64,000 bases of DNA from Tubiluchus corallicola (Eukaryota; Priapulida; Priapulimorpha; Priapulimorphida; Tubiluchidae), in contig JAQGDQ010000067.1 of the NCBI GenBank assembly GCA_030141605.1, positions 62,001 through 126,000 on the forward strand, read 5' to 3'. The translations under genes and the position numbers were made by a program. Positions within the stretch are counted from its first letter, which is position 1. Every line of letters begins with the position of its first letter. Positions 35,130 to 47,508 of this stretch are shown in pieces. A model generated the notes under the pieces. The model was given only the letters and a program-made list of their open reading frames with translations, did not search any database and was not told where the DNA came from.

Positions 35130-35730
35130 AATTACGTGAATGAACAATTTAAAAGTTCCTCTGCCAAACAGAGTTGGAAATGTAAGCGGAAATATGAACA
35201 GCTATTAAATGATCCTAAAATTTCAAGTGGGATGTTTTTACCTGAAATTCGCAACACATATGTTGACTTCTACATTGCTGATGAAGATGCAAAGTCTAGT
35301 ATATGTAAGCTGGAAAACGGAAAATCTGTGTACTATTTTGGGTTTAGTGCAAGTCGTCTCCGTGCGTTTGACCTACCTGATTGACTTTACCATGTTTAAC
35401 TACAAGACAAGCCACAAATATTTACCTGAAATTGTGTCAGTTTCTGTACTTAGAGTATTAGAAATTAGAAAAGTATTAGAAACGGTAATAGTTACTGGAT
35501 GCAACGAGATCATTTAAACAACCGATGCCCAGTTTGGTTTCAAAAAATCGCACGGAACCGAGTTGGCAGTTTTTAGCTTTAAAGAGTTGCGAACACTTAC
35601 ATGGATAGTCACACGCCAGTGTATGCATGTCTTTTGGATGCGGCAAGACCTTTGATAAAATTGATTATTACTTGTTATTTAAAAGGTTCCAAAAAATAAA
35701 TTTTCTTAATAACATGACAAATTCTTAGCC
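35130..35730 (+). mobile_element. LINE fragment, 5' part (interrupted by PLE1)
   Basis: Frames give IADEDAKSSICKLENGKSVY (35268-35330; the L-K-x-G-K-S region before the polymerase), then TQFGFKKSHGTELAVFSFKE (35528-35590) and VYACLLDAARPLIKL (35620-35665; first catalytic Asp box). The sequence breaks at TTCTTAGCC (35722-35730) and resumes at 39354. Frameshifts show it was dead or decayed afterwards. Confidence 0.7.
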
Positions 35731-35796
35731 GTACGAGAGAGAGCTCTTCTGAGACTTGTCATCATTAACACAAAAAATGTAATTCCCTTCATAGTC

Positions 35797-36005
35797 TCAA
35801 AGATTATAAAAATTATTCGGTAGCTTTGGCCCTAGCGGGCCTCATCAGCTGAAAATAAAAGTAAAATATTAAAACAGTGTGTACCATGTAAGAACATTGT
35901 AAAAAGAAAATTGTAGCTAACTCATTGGTTTGAAATATAATAAGTTAGATAAAGAGTATAAAATGACTGCATAAAAGAAAAACACAGAACTATACGATTG
36001 GTTTT
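35797..36005 (-). repeat. PLE1 terminal repeat, 3' end, with hammerhead-like motif
   Basis: The minus strand reads CTGATGA (35848-35842), G, GCCC-GCTA-GGGC (perfect 4-bp stem II), CAAAGC. A hammerhead needs GAAA after stem II; here the first base is C. The repeat is the reverse complement of 39130-39345. Confidence 0.75.
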
Positions 36006-38242
36006 TGCCAGGATAAACTTTTAGACGTTGTCTTTAGTTCTTTAAGGATGAAAGCATTAAATGGAGGGTTTAGAACTGTAGAATGGATTTTATAATGTTT
36101 ACCCCAGGGTGAGCCAAAAATATGATTCTTGCGGTCCCTAATTTTTTCCACAAGGTTGTCCCTATCAAGTCATTTGGTTTTACATACATATATCTCATGG
36201 CAAATATTACAATCTAGTTTAAAAACCACACTAGTAACACTACATTTATTCTTAAAGCTACAGAGGCACACAATGCAAGGGGCACGTTTGCCATCAAGGG
36301 ATAGGGAGAAGCGAGGAAGTGACAAGATTGTTCTTGAAGGTATTATTGTTTCGAAAAGTCACTCTGATATTTAGGCCATGGTTTCTAAAAATATTTCAGA
36401 TTTCTATGTAAGTAGCATTGTTGATAAACGGAACTACTAGAGTTCCTTCAAAACTATTATTACTGGCTTTCAAATGTATGGTGTCAACATTTCTGGGAAC
36501 ATGATCAACACATTTATCTGGACAGTCATTTTGTTTTAGCATAGATCTTATTTTCTGAATATCTTGGTCAGTATTGACAAGACGTTTGGCTCGGCTAATT
36601 TGTGATTTAAAAAGGACAAGAAAAGAGGCATCTGGCGTAGGTTTCAGAAAAATTGTATTAAAAAAATTATACTACTTTACAGCAATTTTATGCACATATC
36701 GTACTCGCGTTGAAAGGATTTTTCGTTTGTTTTCATTTTAAATCACTACGCCACGTAAATCAGGGGAAGAAAAGGCAATGTTAAACTATGACCCTGCAAA
36801 TATATATTACTTAGCATTTCACTTACCTGCTAGAAAGACTTATGTAAGTAGACTAATCATTTAAAATGTTTGTGCCAATTGGTAAAATGTCGCTGACTTA
36901 CCCTCTAGGGTGCGCCACTCACTTGCCAAAAACGTATTTTTAATCTTACTGACAAGATACAGTAATTTAAAATTTTACTTAATTAGCAACATGTATGCCA
37001 CGAAAGCTCTGATTATTTTTTCAAATTTTGCTTAATGTTATTTAAAGTTGCTTCTAACGACCTACCATTAGAATGGCTGCGCCTAACGGTTATCGCGGGA
37101 GTTTAAATTTACACGTTTTATACGGCGTTACGGCCGATGCAAGCCATGCACACGAGAAGGTAGTATGTAAGTGATATAAAATTTCGAGACGAATTTTTTA
37201 AGTTTTATGCAAGTGGAGGGTTTTCCTGTGCTTTAGCTAAAGCCCGTTTAGTTTGTAGTGGGTGGGCTGAGTTGAAATTTAGACAAATTCCACTATGAGT
37301 ATTTTTGATGTAAGGTTTTGTTCAATAATAAACACATGTTGACTGAAATAGCCACATTCGAAGACGTAGACAGCCTGAATCCAAATTGGTTTCAGCAGTA
37401 AATTTGATAGTGGGGTGGAATGAATTAAGACTAGTGACAAATCGGGATTATTGAACCAAATTCCAAAAACATCATATATATATCTATTCCAGAAAATAGG
37501 AGTGTGGCAAAGTTATTTCAAAGCTCTGGTTTCTAAATCATGCATGAAGATTATTGCAAAGGGAGCTAAGCGATTACACATGAGTACACCTTCAGTTTGA
37601 TGAAAGTAACTCGAATTAAACCTAAAGTAGCTGTTGAAAACAGTATTGAGGATACAAGGAATTTCACTTAAATCAGGTCCAAAGTGTTGACACACGGGAC
37701 ATACTTCATAAGAAATTTCATACAAGCATCGATACCTTCAGAGATTGGAATATTGGTGACAAGCATGTTACATCTAGGGAGAAAAGAATGACAGTGGTAG
37801 GAACACCACCAGGAAAGCAATGATGGGTGATACCGAGAAAATGTTGGCAGTCAATTAGGTGGGAAGGTACATGGGCAAGACGTTGTTGAAGAATACATTC
37901 TACTAGCCACGAAGGTTTCTCACACTAAGCGCCACTGGTTGATACAACCAGATGTAAAGGCATAGGTCTTCTGGCAAACTTATTGACTTTTGGGAAATAA
38001 TAAGACATTTAGTTTGTGGACTTTAGGCAAACCATATAGTCTAAGGCAATGTGAATGACTAGGAGTTAGATTTAAGCAACGATTTATCAGCATTAGTAAG
38101 TTATCTGAAAGTTGTCTTACCAAAGTGACTACTTTCCTTTGTCCCGAGTGGGATCAGAGTCAAGGTTTTCATAACAGTTATCACTAGAGAGTAAATTAGA
38201 AGCTTTCTCAACATATGCTGTTTTGTCCAAAAAAAACCTTTG

Positions 38243-38308
38243 CATTTGTCTGATGGTCTGATGGTCTGATTGTCTGATGGTCTGATGGTCTGATGGTCTG
38301 ATGGTATG
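38243..38308. repeat. (GGTCTGAT)n minisatellite inside PLE1
   Basis: About seven to eight copies of an 8-base unit. On the coding strand it repeats the residues around PSD of the PLE motif (I-R-P-S-D-K-C-K-G-F in this element, V-I-K-P-S-D-K-C-K-G-F in PLE2), so the expansion arose within the ORF. Confidence 0.85.
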
Positions 38309-39129
38309 ATCAAATTACCATCTTTCTTCAAAGTAGTGAAAGCTTTAGATTCTAGAGCAGTTGAGATGCTTCTCTCTTCGTGGGTCCTTGGAGGTTGACA
38401 TTTCACCATATCCGAAAAATGAAGAACTCCCTCATTAGACGTATTCCCCTCGCTGCCTTCCAATGTAATCCACATACCAATCTCTCTACACCAACGTTAA
38501 CCTCCAACAGTTTTTTCACTAACGTTCTGAGCAATAGCAAACCCATTATTTAAAAGGTCCCTTGCTTAAAAGAGAAACTGTTCCCTGCAGTAGAGCGTTT
38601 TGAGTTTGGACCACAACACGCTGCATTGAACTTTTCAACTGTGATGTGGTTGCCTGTCATGACTGCTTTGTAGATTGGAATGATACCTTTGACTGCCTTT
38701 GACTGATCGTTGTTGAACTCTGAATCGTTCCAATTTCTTCAAGAGTCGCTCACTGGAAATAATTTTGTATTTTATCCTTTCTACCTTATTACCTTATTAC
38801 CTTTCTACTACCTATCACCTATTACCTATATCCTTATTACCTTTCTAATTTTGCTATTTTATTGCCATTACTCTTGCTGTTGACTTTCATTTGATTTTAA
38901 GTCCAAGTGCAATACTACTTAGTATAACCCACCACAAACAATTCAATTTCATGTACTTCTTACTGTAAAACACCACAAGCACTTATAATTACCCAGTACT
39001 AATACACAACCAAATTTCGCAAACCTCACTCTCTACTCAGTACCAGCACGTTCTATTCAGATATTAATTCGTTAATTTGTGTGTTAATATGTGTTAAGCT
39101 AATCTTCTTGCTTTGTTTAATTAAATTTT

Positions 39130-39345
39130 ATTCTGGAAGAAAATTGTATAGTTCTATGTTTTTCTTCTTCTGCAGTCATTAAGACTCTTTTTCTAACTTA
39201 TTATATTTCAAAGCTACACTTTTGTTTTTAATGTTCTTACATTGGTACACACTATTTTAACATTTGATTTGTTATTTTCAGCTGATGAGGCCCGCTAGGG
39301 AGAAAGCTGTGGAATAAATATTATAATCTTTGTGAAAAGGTAGTA
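39130..39345 (+). repeat. PLE1 terminal repeat, 5' end, with hammerhead-like core
   Basis: On the plus strand CTGATGA (39282-39288), G, GCCC-GCTA-GGGA, GAAA (39302-39305). Both invariant core boxes are intact, with one mismatch in stem II. This is antisense to the PLE ORF because the terminal repeats are inverted. Confidence 0.75.
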
Positions 39346-39353
39346 TTTACGTC

Positions 39354-40022
39354 AATTTCTTAGCCACTTTGTATGACAAAAAGCTCTTATTTGCGAAACG
39401 GGCAATACCTACTCGAATGGTTTTCGTACCACAAATGGCGTCCGTCAATGTGGGATTCTCTTGCCTTTATTTTAATTTGATAAAAAACAAACGTCTAAAT
39501 TTCTTCTCGTTACGTTTAAAACACACTGTCCCTGGTAAAATATTCCTTGATAAACGCTGCATTGCCTGTGATTCAGGAAAAATATCTTGGCTATATAATT
39601 TGCACTATACGTGACATTCAAAACCAGACTAGTCTTTTTATACACGGATTAACTATTTAATAGGAAAATTTTCTGTGTATTCGGACGATGTTAAAATTAT
39701 ATTATTTAAGAGTTACTGCAGCAACTTTTACTGTATGTTTTTAAAGACTAACTATAGTAATGGTGTGATAAATAGACTGCGAATTGCATACAACAATTAT
39801 ATCTGAAGATTGCTTCGCTTAAAGTACGATCGCAGATCCTATTTCATGTGTGTAAACCTGTCTCTACCCCATTTTAGTCACATTCGCAGAAGATCGTGTT
39901 ATAGCATTCGCAACAGGCTATTACAACACATTGGCAATGGTTTTATAACTGCTATTGTTAATTCACATAGACTTGTCAGCTCTTGATTTTTTGTGAAATG
40001 GAATGACTTACTACATAATTAG
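39354..40022 (+). mobile_element. LINE fragment, 3' part (continuation beyond PLE1)
   Basis: At 39430-39475 the frame NGVRQCGILLPLF corresponds to the NGVRQGGILSP box of non-LTR reverse transcriptases. It is followed by YSDDVKIILF (39672-39700; YADD-type box). Then come NRLRIAYNNYIRRLLRL-like text and HIRRRSCYSIRNRLLQHIGN (39890-39950), and VKWNDLL (about 40000). This matches the order expected after the LDAARPL box at 35620-35665. The last 400 bases are homologous to 11100-11490. Confidence 0.75.
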
Positions 40023-43000
40023 AATTTCAATTTGAATGTCCTTTTGTCTCGTGGCTCACTGGTCAGAAAGCTGCAAGTTGCTTACATTGTGAAGTGGAAT
40101 TCCTAGAAAATCAGGCAACGCGAATTCAGTATTCAGAAACAACGAAATTAACAGTTTTAACACAAGCTGAAATACGCTTTTTGGGGGTTAGACAACGAAA
40201 TTAGAGCATTCGTGTACAATTAACTTTCAATAATTATAAATAGTATAATTTGTTAACCAGTCAAACTCAGAAAAACTGCAACAAAAATCTGACTGGTGCA
40301 GTATCATTGACTTAATATTAATTAATATTTAATATTTAACGCGACGACGTGTTTTGTCCTGCTTGGAGCTTGCTTATATGGACTGCAATACAAACAAAAT
40401 ATTAGATAACTCACTAAAATTGAGGTGAAAGAAAATTACACTAAACATCAATGAGAAACGCGTCAGAAACTTTCAACGAATTGTTGGACCTCGATTTTGA
40501 AACAAAATCATTTTAATAGTCTAATATACTCTCGACTATGTATATTTACTAAAATTACTAAACATATAAGATTATATTTGTATATTTCAGCCACATACAT
40601 GTGTAAAATAACCAATTAACCATCAACTTGCCACGTTTTAAAAAAATGGTGCTAGGAGCCCTATAAGCAGCCTGTGGTTATTTGACAGAAATTATTATTG
40701 ACGAGCCCATTGACAACAAAACTAACGTCATGCACGCTACTCTCCGCATACTTATCAATAATGTACAAACGTATTAGGAAGAAGTTTGTTTAAACAAGGC
40801 TTATTTCTCCAGCCTTCTAGGTCTCATGTGGTTTGATGATGATCAATCGGCAAAAGATGACATCATGTATGGATTTCCTGTCTCAAGAAATGTAGAAGAG
40901 CACTTACAACCTAGAGACTTACAGCTGTAGCTGCAAGGTGCTTAATCCTTGGCATGATTTTTATTCCTCGAAATTTAAGAAAACTGAGTGTTTCGTGCGA
41001 GTGAAATTTTCGTGCGGTAAACTGTGCAATCGAAACTTACATACACAAAATACTACAGAAAAATAAACGATTTTAAAAAATATTATACTTCGGATGAATA
41101 ATAAATATGATATTTACTTCGTTCTTAAACTTTTATTTTGACTCATTATTGTTTATTGTCACATTTTGTTAATTTCTTCATCTAAGCTGACAGATTCAAA
41201 TTTATTAAGGTTTCCCATTTCCATACAGATTTATGCAAAGCATATCTTTAATTTCTTCACCAATACCATAGTTAATAATACCATCAACGTTTTTTTAATT
41301 TGTTGTTTATGTAAAGCTCTTTGTCACTATAGTTAGGGCCACCCTAAGAACCTCAGGCTTTCTCTTTTCATGTTATTGAACTGAGCTGACTTTTACTTTA
41401 ACATTGTTTTATTCATATTTCCATGAAAAGGTATTAAACAAACATGCACGCAAATCAGATCTATACAAATTCGCATTGTTTACTTCCGTGATTTTGTACA
41501 CTAATGTCAACATTTTTTTGAAAAATAAGTCAATTTCTTAAGAAACTTTAACAGGTCTGTTAAATACAACAATCGTAAAGTATTAATCCACTTCTCTTGT
41601 AATGCTTGTTTAGAAAAAAATAAGTTTATCTTGCTCACAGCAAGTTTGTTTTAGCGAGAAAAGCCTAAAGGCTAATGCAGACAAGCACAAGTAGCTTCAT
41701 ACAAATATTACATCTCTTATCATAAACGGTAATCAAACAGGAGCAATTGACGTCGTGTTACTATTATTACTAGTAACCGCGTCATTTAATCAGACACCAT
41801 TATATGGTTCACTCCTGCAAAAATTTAATCCAGTAATAAATGTAGTAATTTTCACAATGGGCCTTTGTCGCGAAGGGACGACAGGCAATACTATGTAATT
41901 TCTCAGTTCGTTACGGCTGTTCCTCAAACCAATTTTGCGTCATATTGCTGTAACGCAAGTACAATGCAGCTAAACTTGACAATTTCGCGCTGGAAATATG
42001 ATACGCTACTTATAAACAGAAGTGAAATTAAAACGTATCCTTCATTCTCTTTTACCAGATTTGTCAATTGATTAATCACCGATAGGTCTCTCCATATAAA
42101 GCACGAGAGAAATTGACTTGCAGCTGTGTATCTGTGCTGAGAATCGGCGAAAACTTTTCCAACTGCAGCTTAAAACGTTTAAATGCCGGTGGGCATTCTT
42201 TGACAAACGAGTCAGTTTTTGACAAAACATGGTATCCATGTGACGGTTTCAGCAACGTACAACGACCATGCAAACTGAGTTGCAGCCTATCACCTTAATC
42301 GCTCTGTGACTCGACTAACATGTTCATTGAAAGAGAAGCTAACCTGGTTAGATTTTACAAACTGTATATTTTCTAAATTCCCCATTCAGTATAAGCTGAC
42401 ATCATACGTTGATCATTTCCATTTTTGTGCAAAAATGCTGAATGGAATTTGGCAAATGTACAGTGCAGAAGAAATTATAGGCAAGCGAGGTAGTTGAGTG
42501 GGCGTGAGACCCATCGTATTATATTATGTTACGTTAAATTTGTCACCGTTGTAATAAATATTCACTGATGTTATAAACGATGACTGTCGCGATGATTTTA
42601 CATGTAAATGTCTAGGAAACTGTAACAGCCATAAGCTAGCATCAGCTTTGACATTTAATATTTTTATAACTTCTGCTAAAGGCAGATATTTCGGTAACAG
42701 ATGACCGTATAAAATACAAGATGTTGATATATTCGACTTGTGACATTTTATGTAAAATGCTACAGCCTTAGCTCTTCTCCAGCACATCTATGGAGATTTG
42801 TGAGTTTTGTATGAAACTCACTTTCGTCTTTTAGAACATTATATACCTACTTAGGTAAACAGTCTTGTGTTTCAGTCTTGCTTTCAGTTCAGTTCAAGCT
42901 CACAGAGGCTTATTTAACACTTTTCAAAATGCGGTAGGCTATGAAAAATCGTTCTGTTTTTCTTTAAGCTCTCGCCTCTCGCGGACTGCGTCTGCCCTTG

Positions 43001-43735
43001 GTTTAGTTGCGTGAGTGAGATTACCCTTCATACAGCTTATTTAATATTGCCCTGCATCATCTTCCTCCTGAACAATGAAGCTGCATGATTATTGAGCTGA
43101 ACTGAAAGGATGAAAGGAGCTGATGCTCCCTAATTAATCTGCTTTCAGCTCAATTCAAATAACATGGAAAGCATATTAGAGGCGCAAGTCTCAGCTTGAG
43201 GGTGACCTACAGTCAACACTTATAACTTTATTTTAACTGTATCACAGTTCTAAAATTGACTTTTTACACAAGCTGTATAGAGAAATTATCAGTATCAGTT
43301 CCGTTGTTACCTGTATTACAAAATTGAAATCCAATCCTACGGGTATAAATTTCAAACTGGGTCTAATTAATTTTATAAACAGAATCCCTTTTATTGCAGT
43401 AGCACTACTTAACTCTTATATGACCACCTGCAAAGGAGAACTAATGTGCTATTTCAAAAATAAAAACATTAACTAAAATAATAAGCTCTGTAAATTTCGT
43501 TTTGCATTCCCAGGATTTGTGATTTTACTGCTCTCCGTGCAAAAGAATTTAGTTTGTATAGACGGCTAAATAAGAAGTAGATAGTGATAGACTTTGATAT
43601 CTTGGGTTTTGTAGGGTGTTCTTATTCAACAAAGTGATACCGCAAGGGTGTTAGCTCACAAAAGTAAAGCGTGCAGTTATACGCAAAGCTTACCAAAAGA
43701 CCATCAGTTAAGGTTCACTCTGTAGCAAAAGGCTG
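40023..43735. other. Intron sequence without recognised gene
   Basis: About 3.7 kb, AT-rich. ORFs on both strands at 41865-42787 are short and mutually overlapping, without domain signatures. Confidence 0.35.
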
Positions 43736-43737
43736 AT

Positions 43738-43895
43738 TGTGTGATAATGCAACATTACGTAACAAAAAATGCTGTATTGTGTAACAAATCTTTCATCATT
43801 ATGTAACCAACATTATTAATAATTTTTGCGTCATTATGAAACAAGAAATGATGCATTATGCAACAGATTAACGTTATTATATAATCGTCTTGATG
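43738..43895 (+). repeat. Degenerate tandem repeat (ATGCATTAYGTAACAAAA type)
   Basis: Four or five imperfect units, each with a [C/G]ATTATG[T/C/A]AAC[A/C]A core, spaced 25-45 bases, for example CATTACGTAACAAAA, CATTATGTAACCAA, CATTATGAAACAAG and CATTATGCAACAG. Confidence 0.55.
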
Positions 43896-43917
43896 TTTTC
43901 TTAACTAAACTTAGTAT

Positions 43918-44520
43918 ATAACAGATTTCCAGTTTGGCTTTCAGAAAACATACGCCCTTGCTACATCTGAATTAGCTGACAGAATACAAAATACTTGAAT
44001 ATGTAGGTAATAAATTGTATCGATGCGGCATTCTTCTTGATCTACAAAAAGCATTTGATACTGTCCAACACGATATGTTAATTGATAAACTTAACCACTC
44101 TGGAGTAAAAGGCAGTGCTCTTGAATTCTTCGCTTCTTATCTTTCGAATCGCAAACAATTTACCGTGATTGGCGAACTGTAATCAAATCTGGTTCAAGTC
44201 ACATGTGAGATTCCTCAAGTCTCTACCATGGGACTATTATTATTCTTATTATATATCAATGACCTCCCCAACTGTACTAACCTTGGTACGCGAATGTTTG
44301 CAGACGATATTAACTTATTTATGGCTGAATCTGATATTCAAAATCTACAAAATTCTGTCAATCAACAATTAAACAAAATTGATACTAAGTTTATTCTCTT
44401 TTCTAATTGAAAAGCAAATGCAGATGTGGACAACTTTCACATTAATATTAATAATATAAGTATTAGCTGATCCTACGTTATAAAATACCTGGGTATTTTT
44501 ATCGATAGTCATCTTAATAT
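43918..44520 (+). mobile_element. LINE reverse-transcriptase fragment
   Basis: ITDFQFGFQKTYALATSEL (43918-43976) is followed, after a frameshift, by CGILLDLQKAFDTVQHDML (44025-44080). Then LEFFASYLSNRKQFTVIGEL is followed by EIPQVSTMGLLLFLLYINDL (44205-44270; G of PQGS lost, P of LGPL lost). MFADDINLFMAESDIQNLQN (44296-44355; FADD box intact) and YLGIFIDSHLNM (44486-44522) follow. CR1/L2-like. It has no endonuclease or 3' end. Confidence 0.82.
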
Positions 44521-44589
44521 GTAGACATTATTACTATTATAATAATGTAAAATTTCATATAATATATATTATACATTATAACAACAGGA

Positions 44590-45560
44590 ATGCGTGGAGA
44601 AGACTCATTCACAACGGCGACCCCGCATAGGGAAAAGCTGGGAAGAAGATATATATATGTGATGAAGGCAAAGGGAAAAGGGATAGCGTGAATACTCATT
44701 TTCTATTGTGAGTATGCACCGGTTATTGGACCAAGTCGGCAATGGCCTAATGAAGTCTAAAGATAGCCTCTCCCACGATCTAGATACCGAATTAAGTTTA
44801 CCCATTGGAGGTTTGAAATGTCGGGGTTCACATTCTGTGCACGCAGGACAATCTTACGCGGTTTGTCGTACTTCAACTAACGAAAAAGTAATATTTCTTT
44901 GCGTACAGTAATGGTAACAGCGCGTGAGGGTGGCAAAAAATTTCATGAATTTTGCTCAGCCACTGCAGCACAGGGGGACAAGGTGCCGGGGACGTTATCA
45001 GTTCCTGGACCATAAGTTATATTAAACCGGAAGTCAGCCAGTTCCATACGCCATCTCATGTATTTTTTCACTCTTCGTCTTGATGGGATTAAAGAGGAAT
45101 GAGACTGATTGCTGATCTGACATTAAATTGGTGTAAGGAGCTAAATGAAGTAGGTGCCGCCATCGTCGGCAGCTCTCTACTATTGCACATGCCTCTGTTT
45201 CAATAACAGCATGGTGACGTGCAGGAGATGATAGAACACTTGAAAAAAAGCTACTGAGCGCTGGTTTTGTGTCAGAGTGGCTCCTAATGCTCTATCAGAA
45301 GCATCGGTTTTTGGAGTTAGTGATACATTTGGAGCAAGCACAGCTAAACAAGCATTTACAAGCGCATTCTTCAATGTTGTTATAGCTGCCTCTGCTTTTG
45401 CTGACAGTTTCTGGCCTTTTGCCATAGACTTTCGCGTTTCACAGTGGATAGGTCAGTTCCGAACAACGGACAATCCACTTCGCATAATATGCAAATAGCC
45501 CAAGGAGTCTGTCCATTTTCTTACTGGTTGGTAATGGAAATTCGAGCAAGGACTTGAACC
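44590..45560 (-). mobile_element. Ty3/gypsy-type retrotransposon remnant: RNase H and integrase
   Basis: Read on the minus strand. The RT connection-domain end lies at about 45430-45500. The RNase H start TPKTDASDRALGATLTQNQ (45245-45310; first catalytic Asp) follows. Next is CRRWRHLLHLAPYTNLMSD (about 45105-45165), the RNase H region with the expected T/S-D. Last is an integrase core beginning SWERLSLDFIRPLP (44720-44775; first catalytic Asp). Frameshifts and stops interrupt it and no LTRs were found on either side, so it is a fragment. Confidence 0.78.
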
Positions 45561-46780
45561 GATCGGGGGCAGTACTAAAGATTAAGATTAATATTGTTCA
45601 CTCAAAATTAAATACTTTATAATTATTTTACCAGATTAAATGTATTATTTTTGGTTTCTTTACTTAGCAGGGCATGCATTTCCTGACACCCCGTAGACAC
45701 CCCTGACACAAGCTCAAAGTTTGTGCGTTTACTACACAAATACTTTTTCTAATGCTTCAAATATTAAAATCTTAAATATTGAAATTTTAAAATATTAGTG
45801 TCTGTCCTGAAAATAAACGGCCTTTGACCTGAAAATGTACAATTCATTTGCTCCATGATGGCACTTACCCTCCCCCAGACTACCAGCCTCGTACGCCTAT
45901 GACCATAACAGTTTATGATGCAATTAGAAAACTAATTAAGGGGCATTAGTTACGTTACATTACTTGGTCACATTATATGGTAGCAATAATTCAATGACAG
46001 GTCACGTTGCAGGAAACACATTTTCTACAAACAGCTTTTTATAATCAGATTAAATATTTTTAATCACATTTTAATATGTTTTAATCATTTACAGAGACAT
46101 TTCGTCCACTCCATAAGCAAGCCCATTAACAAAACTAAAGTTGAAAATTGCATCTTTTCATCTGGTTGGGCACTGAGTAACGGCTAATAAAAGTTATAAG
46201 ACAAAGAACACAAGTACAATTCAATTTTAAGAATGATAGATACATAACAATACTAACTACAAACTAGACTATACAGCCATCTGTATACCAGCTCAAATGA
46301 TTCCTTCTGTCAAACACATAGTTCAGTCATTATTACAGTGAAACAGACAGGTGTAAGTGAAGTAGTGTACTGTGAAGCCAGTCAGAAAGAGAAAACGTTT
46401 AGGAAGGATTCACAGATCAAGATTTAGGGGAACAGAATGGTAGTCTTGATTTAGGCCTGGTTTAATCAGCAGTATATTATTACTTTTATTAACCAGGCGG
46501 TCAATTTCAGAGCCAGACCTTCTTTTTTTAAATAACATAAAAGTCCTGGGTGAATTCTGGGTGCAGTGGTCCAAAATATTTGAATGCTGTGAGGAGGAGA
46601 GTTACTGCTAATGAAATTGCTATTTTCAATCATAAATCTGTGGTGTTAGATCAGTTATTGAGGTGGCGCTATGCCACATCTAAGTCCATTGCTAATAGCA
46701 AGCTATCGTACCAATAAACAACAGCGAGCAAAGTTTCGTAGCAACACATTTTCAGAAAAGGGCACAATAAAAAATGGGAT
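45561..46780. other. No gene recognised
   Basis: AT-rich intron sequence. TTTTAATCACATTTTAATATGTTTTAATCA is low complexity at 46060-46088. Confidence 0.3.
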
Positions 46781-46784
46781 GTCG

Positions 46785-46885
46785 CAGGCACAGGATGTAA
46801 CATCATACGATATGCAGATGATACTTCTACTAAAAATACAGACCTGAATATAGACATAAATGAATTAAAGCAAAACTGTTAAACG
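46785..46885 (+). mobile_element. Short reverse-transcriptase remnant
   Basis: The frame at 46795-46870 gives NIIRYADDTSTKNTDLNIDI, containing a YADD catalytic box. Flanking frames are unreadable, so it is only a fragment of a non-LTR element. Confidence 0.55.
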
Positions 46886-47146
46886 CAAAAGAATGACTAA
46901 ATCCTGAAACAACTGTACTTCTAATATTAAGCCCAAATGATACAAAGTAATACTAACAACACAATACTAAAAGTCTTGAATAAAACAATTTCTTAAAATA
47001 AAGAGATCAAATTCCTTTCTTGCATGGAAATTAATGCAAATTAAAATGGGACAATCAAGCATTATGTTTCCATCAGATTTATCATACTAATTGACCACCG
47101 AGATTGTACAGTATCTCTTTAGAAAACTATGAGACTAATCGTAAAA

Positions 47147-47508
47147 CATAAATCTCAAAATATTCTTTGTTTTTTCTTCAGAAACTTCGTCCTATCATCA
47201 GCTGCACAGAAAGATACAATAATAAAAATTACAGATTAAACTATATATAAAATAAATGTGTACAATGTCAGTAAAACGAAGAGTGAAAAAGGCATGAGAG
47301 ACTGAAAAACTAAATTTAAAAAAAGCAAAATTACAATTAATAAACAAAATGAAAATTTAACTGACAAACATACCTGACATCAATTAGACATAGCTGAGAT
47401 CTTTAAAGATAAATAAATTATTGCTTATTGACTTTATAAACATCTAGAGTGAGTAACTACTTGTGGTGTACAGTCAGAAACAGCTGACTAGAGATAACAG
47501 TTTGTGGT
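47147..47508 (-). repeat. PLE2 terminal repeat, 3' end
   Basis: Reverse complement of 49602-49981, for example the shared ACTACTTGTGGTGTACAGTC. Its hammerhead region (CTGATGA at 47201-47195, then TAGGACGAAG) has a shortened stem II and appears inactive. Confidence 0.8.

Larger units (their letters stand above)
35731..39353 (-). mobile_element. Penelope-like element 1 (PLE1), decayed
   Basis: PLEs carry a reverse transcriptase fused to a GIY-YIG endonuclease. Read on the minus strand from the right: the N-terminal region gives TALESKAFTTLKKDGNLIIP and SDKCKGF (38240-38350). The RT core gives FHQTEGVLMCNRLAPFAIIF (37540-37600). IYDVFGIWFN (about 37443-37475) stands where YIDD-FGIW is expected, so a catalytic Asp is lost. 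The GIY-YIG endonuclease remnant EIYVCKTK lies near 36165-36195. Inverted terminal repeats of about 210 bases lie at 35797-36005 and 39130-39345, each with a hammerhead-like core. AAATTCTTAGCC (35719-35730) and AATTTCTTAGCC (39354-39365) look like the target duplication in the host LINE. Confidence 0.82.

Noticed and set aside
38243-38308. CRISPR-like direct repeats
   Set aside because: An 8-base tandem minisatellite without spacers in a eukaryotic element.
41865-42787. Cluster of 60-90 codon ORFs
   Set aside because: ORFs overlap on both strands, with no domain, repeat or splice context.
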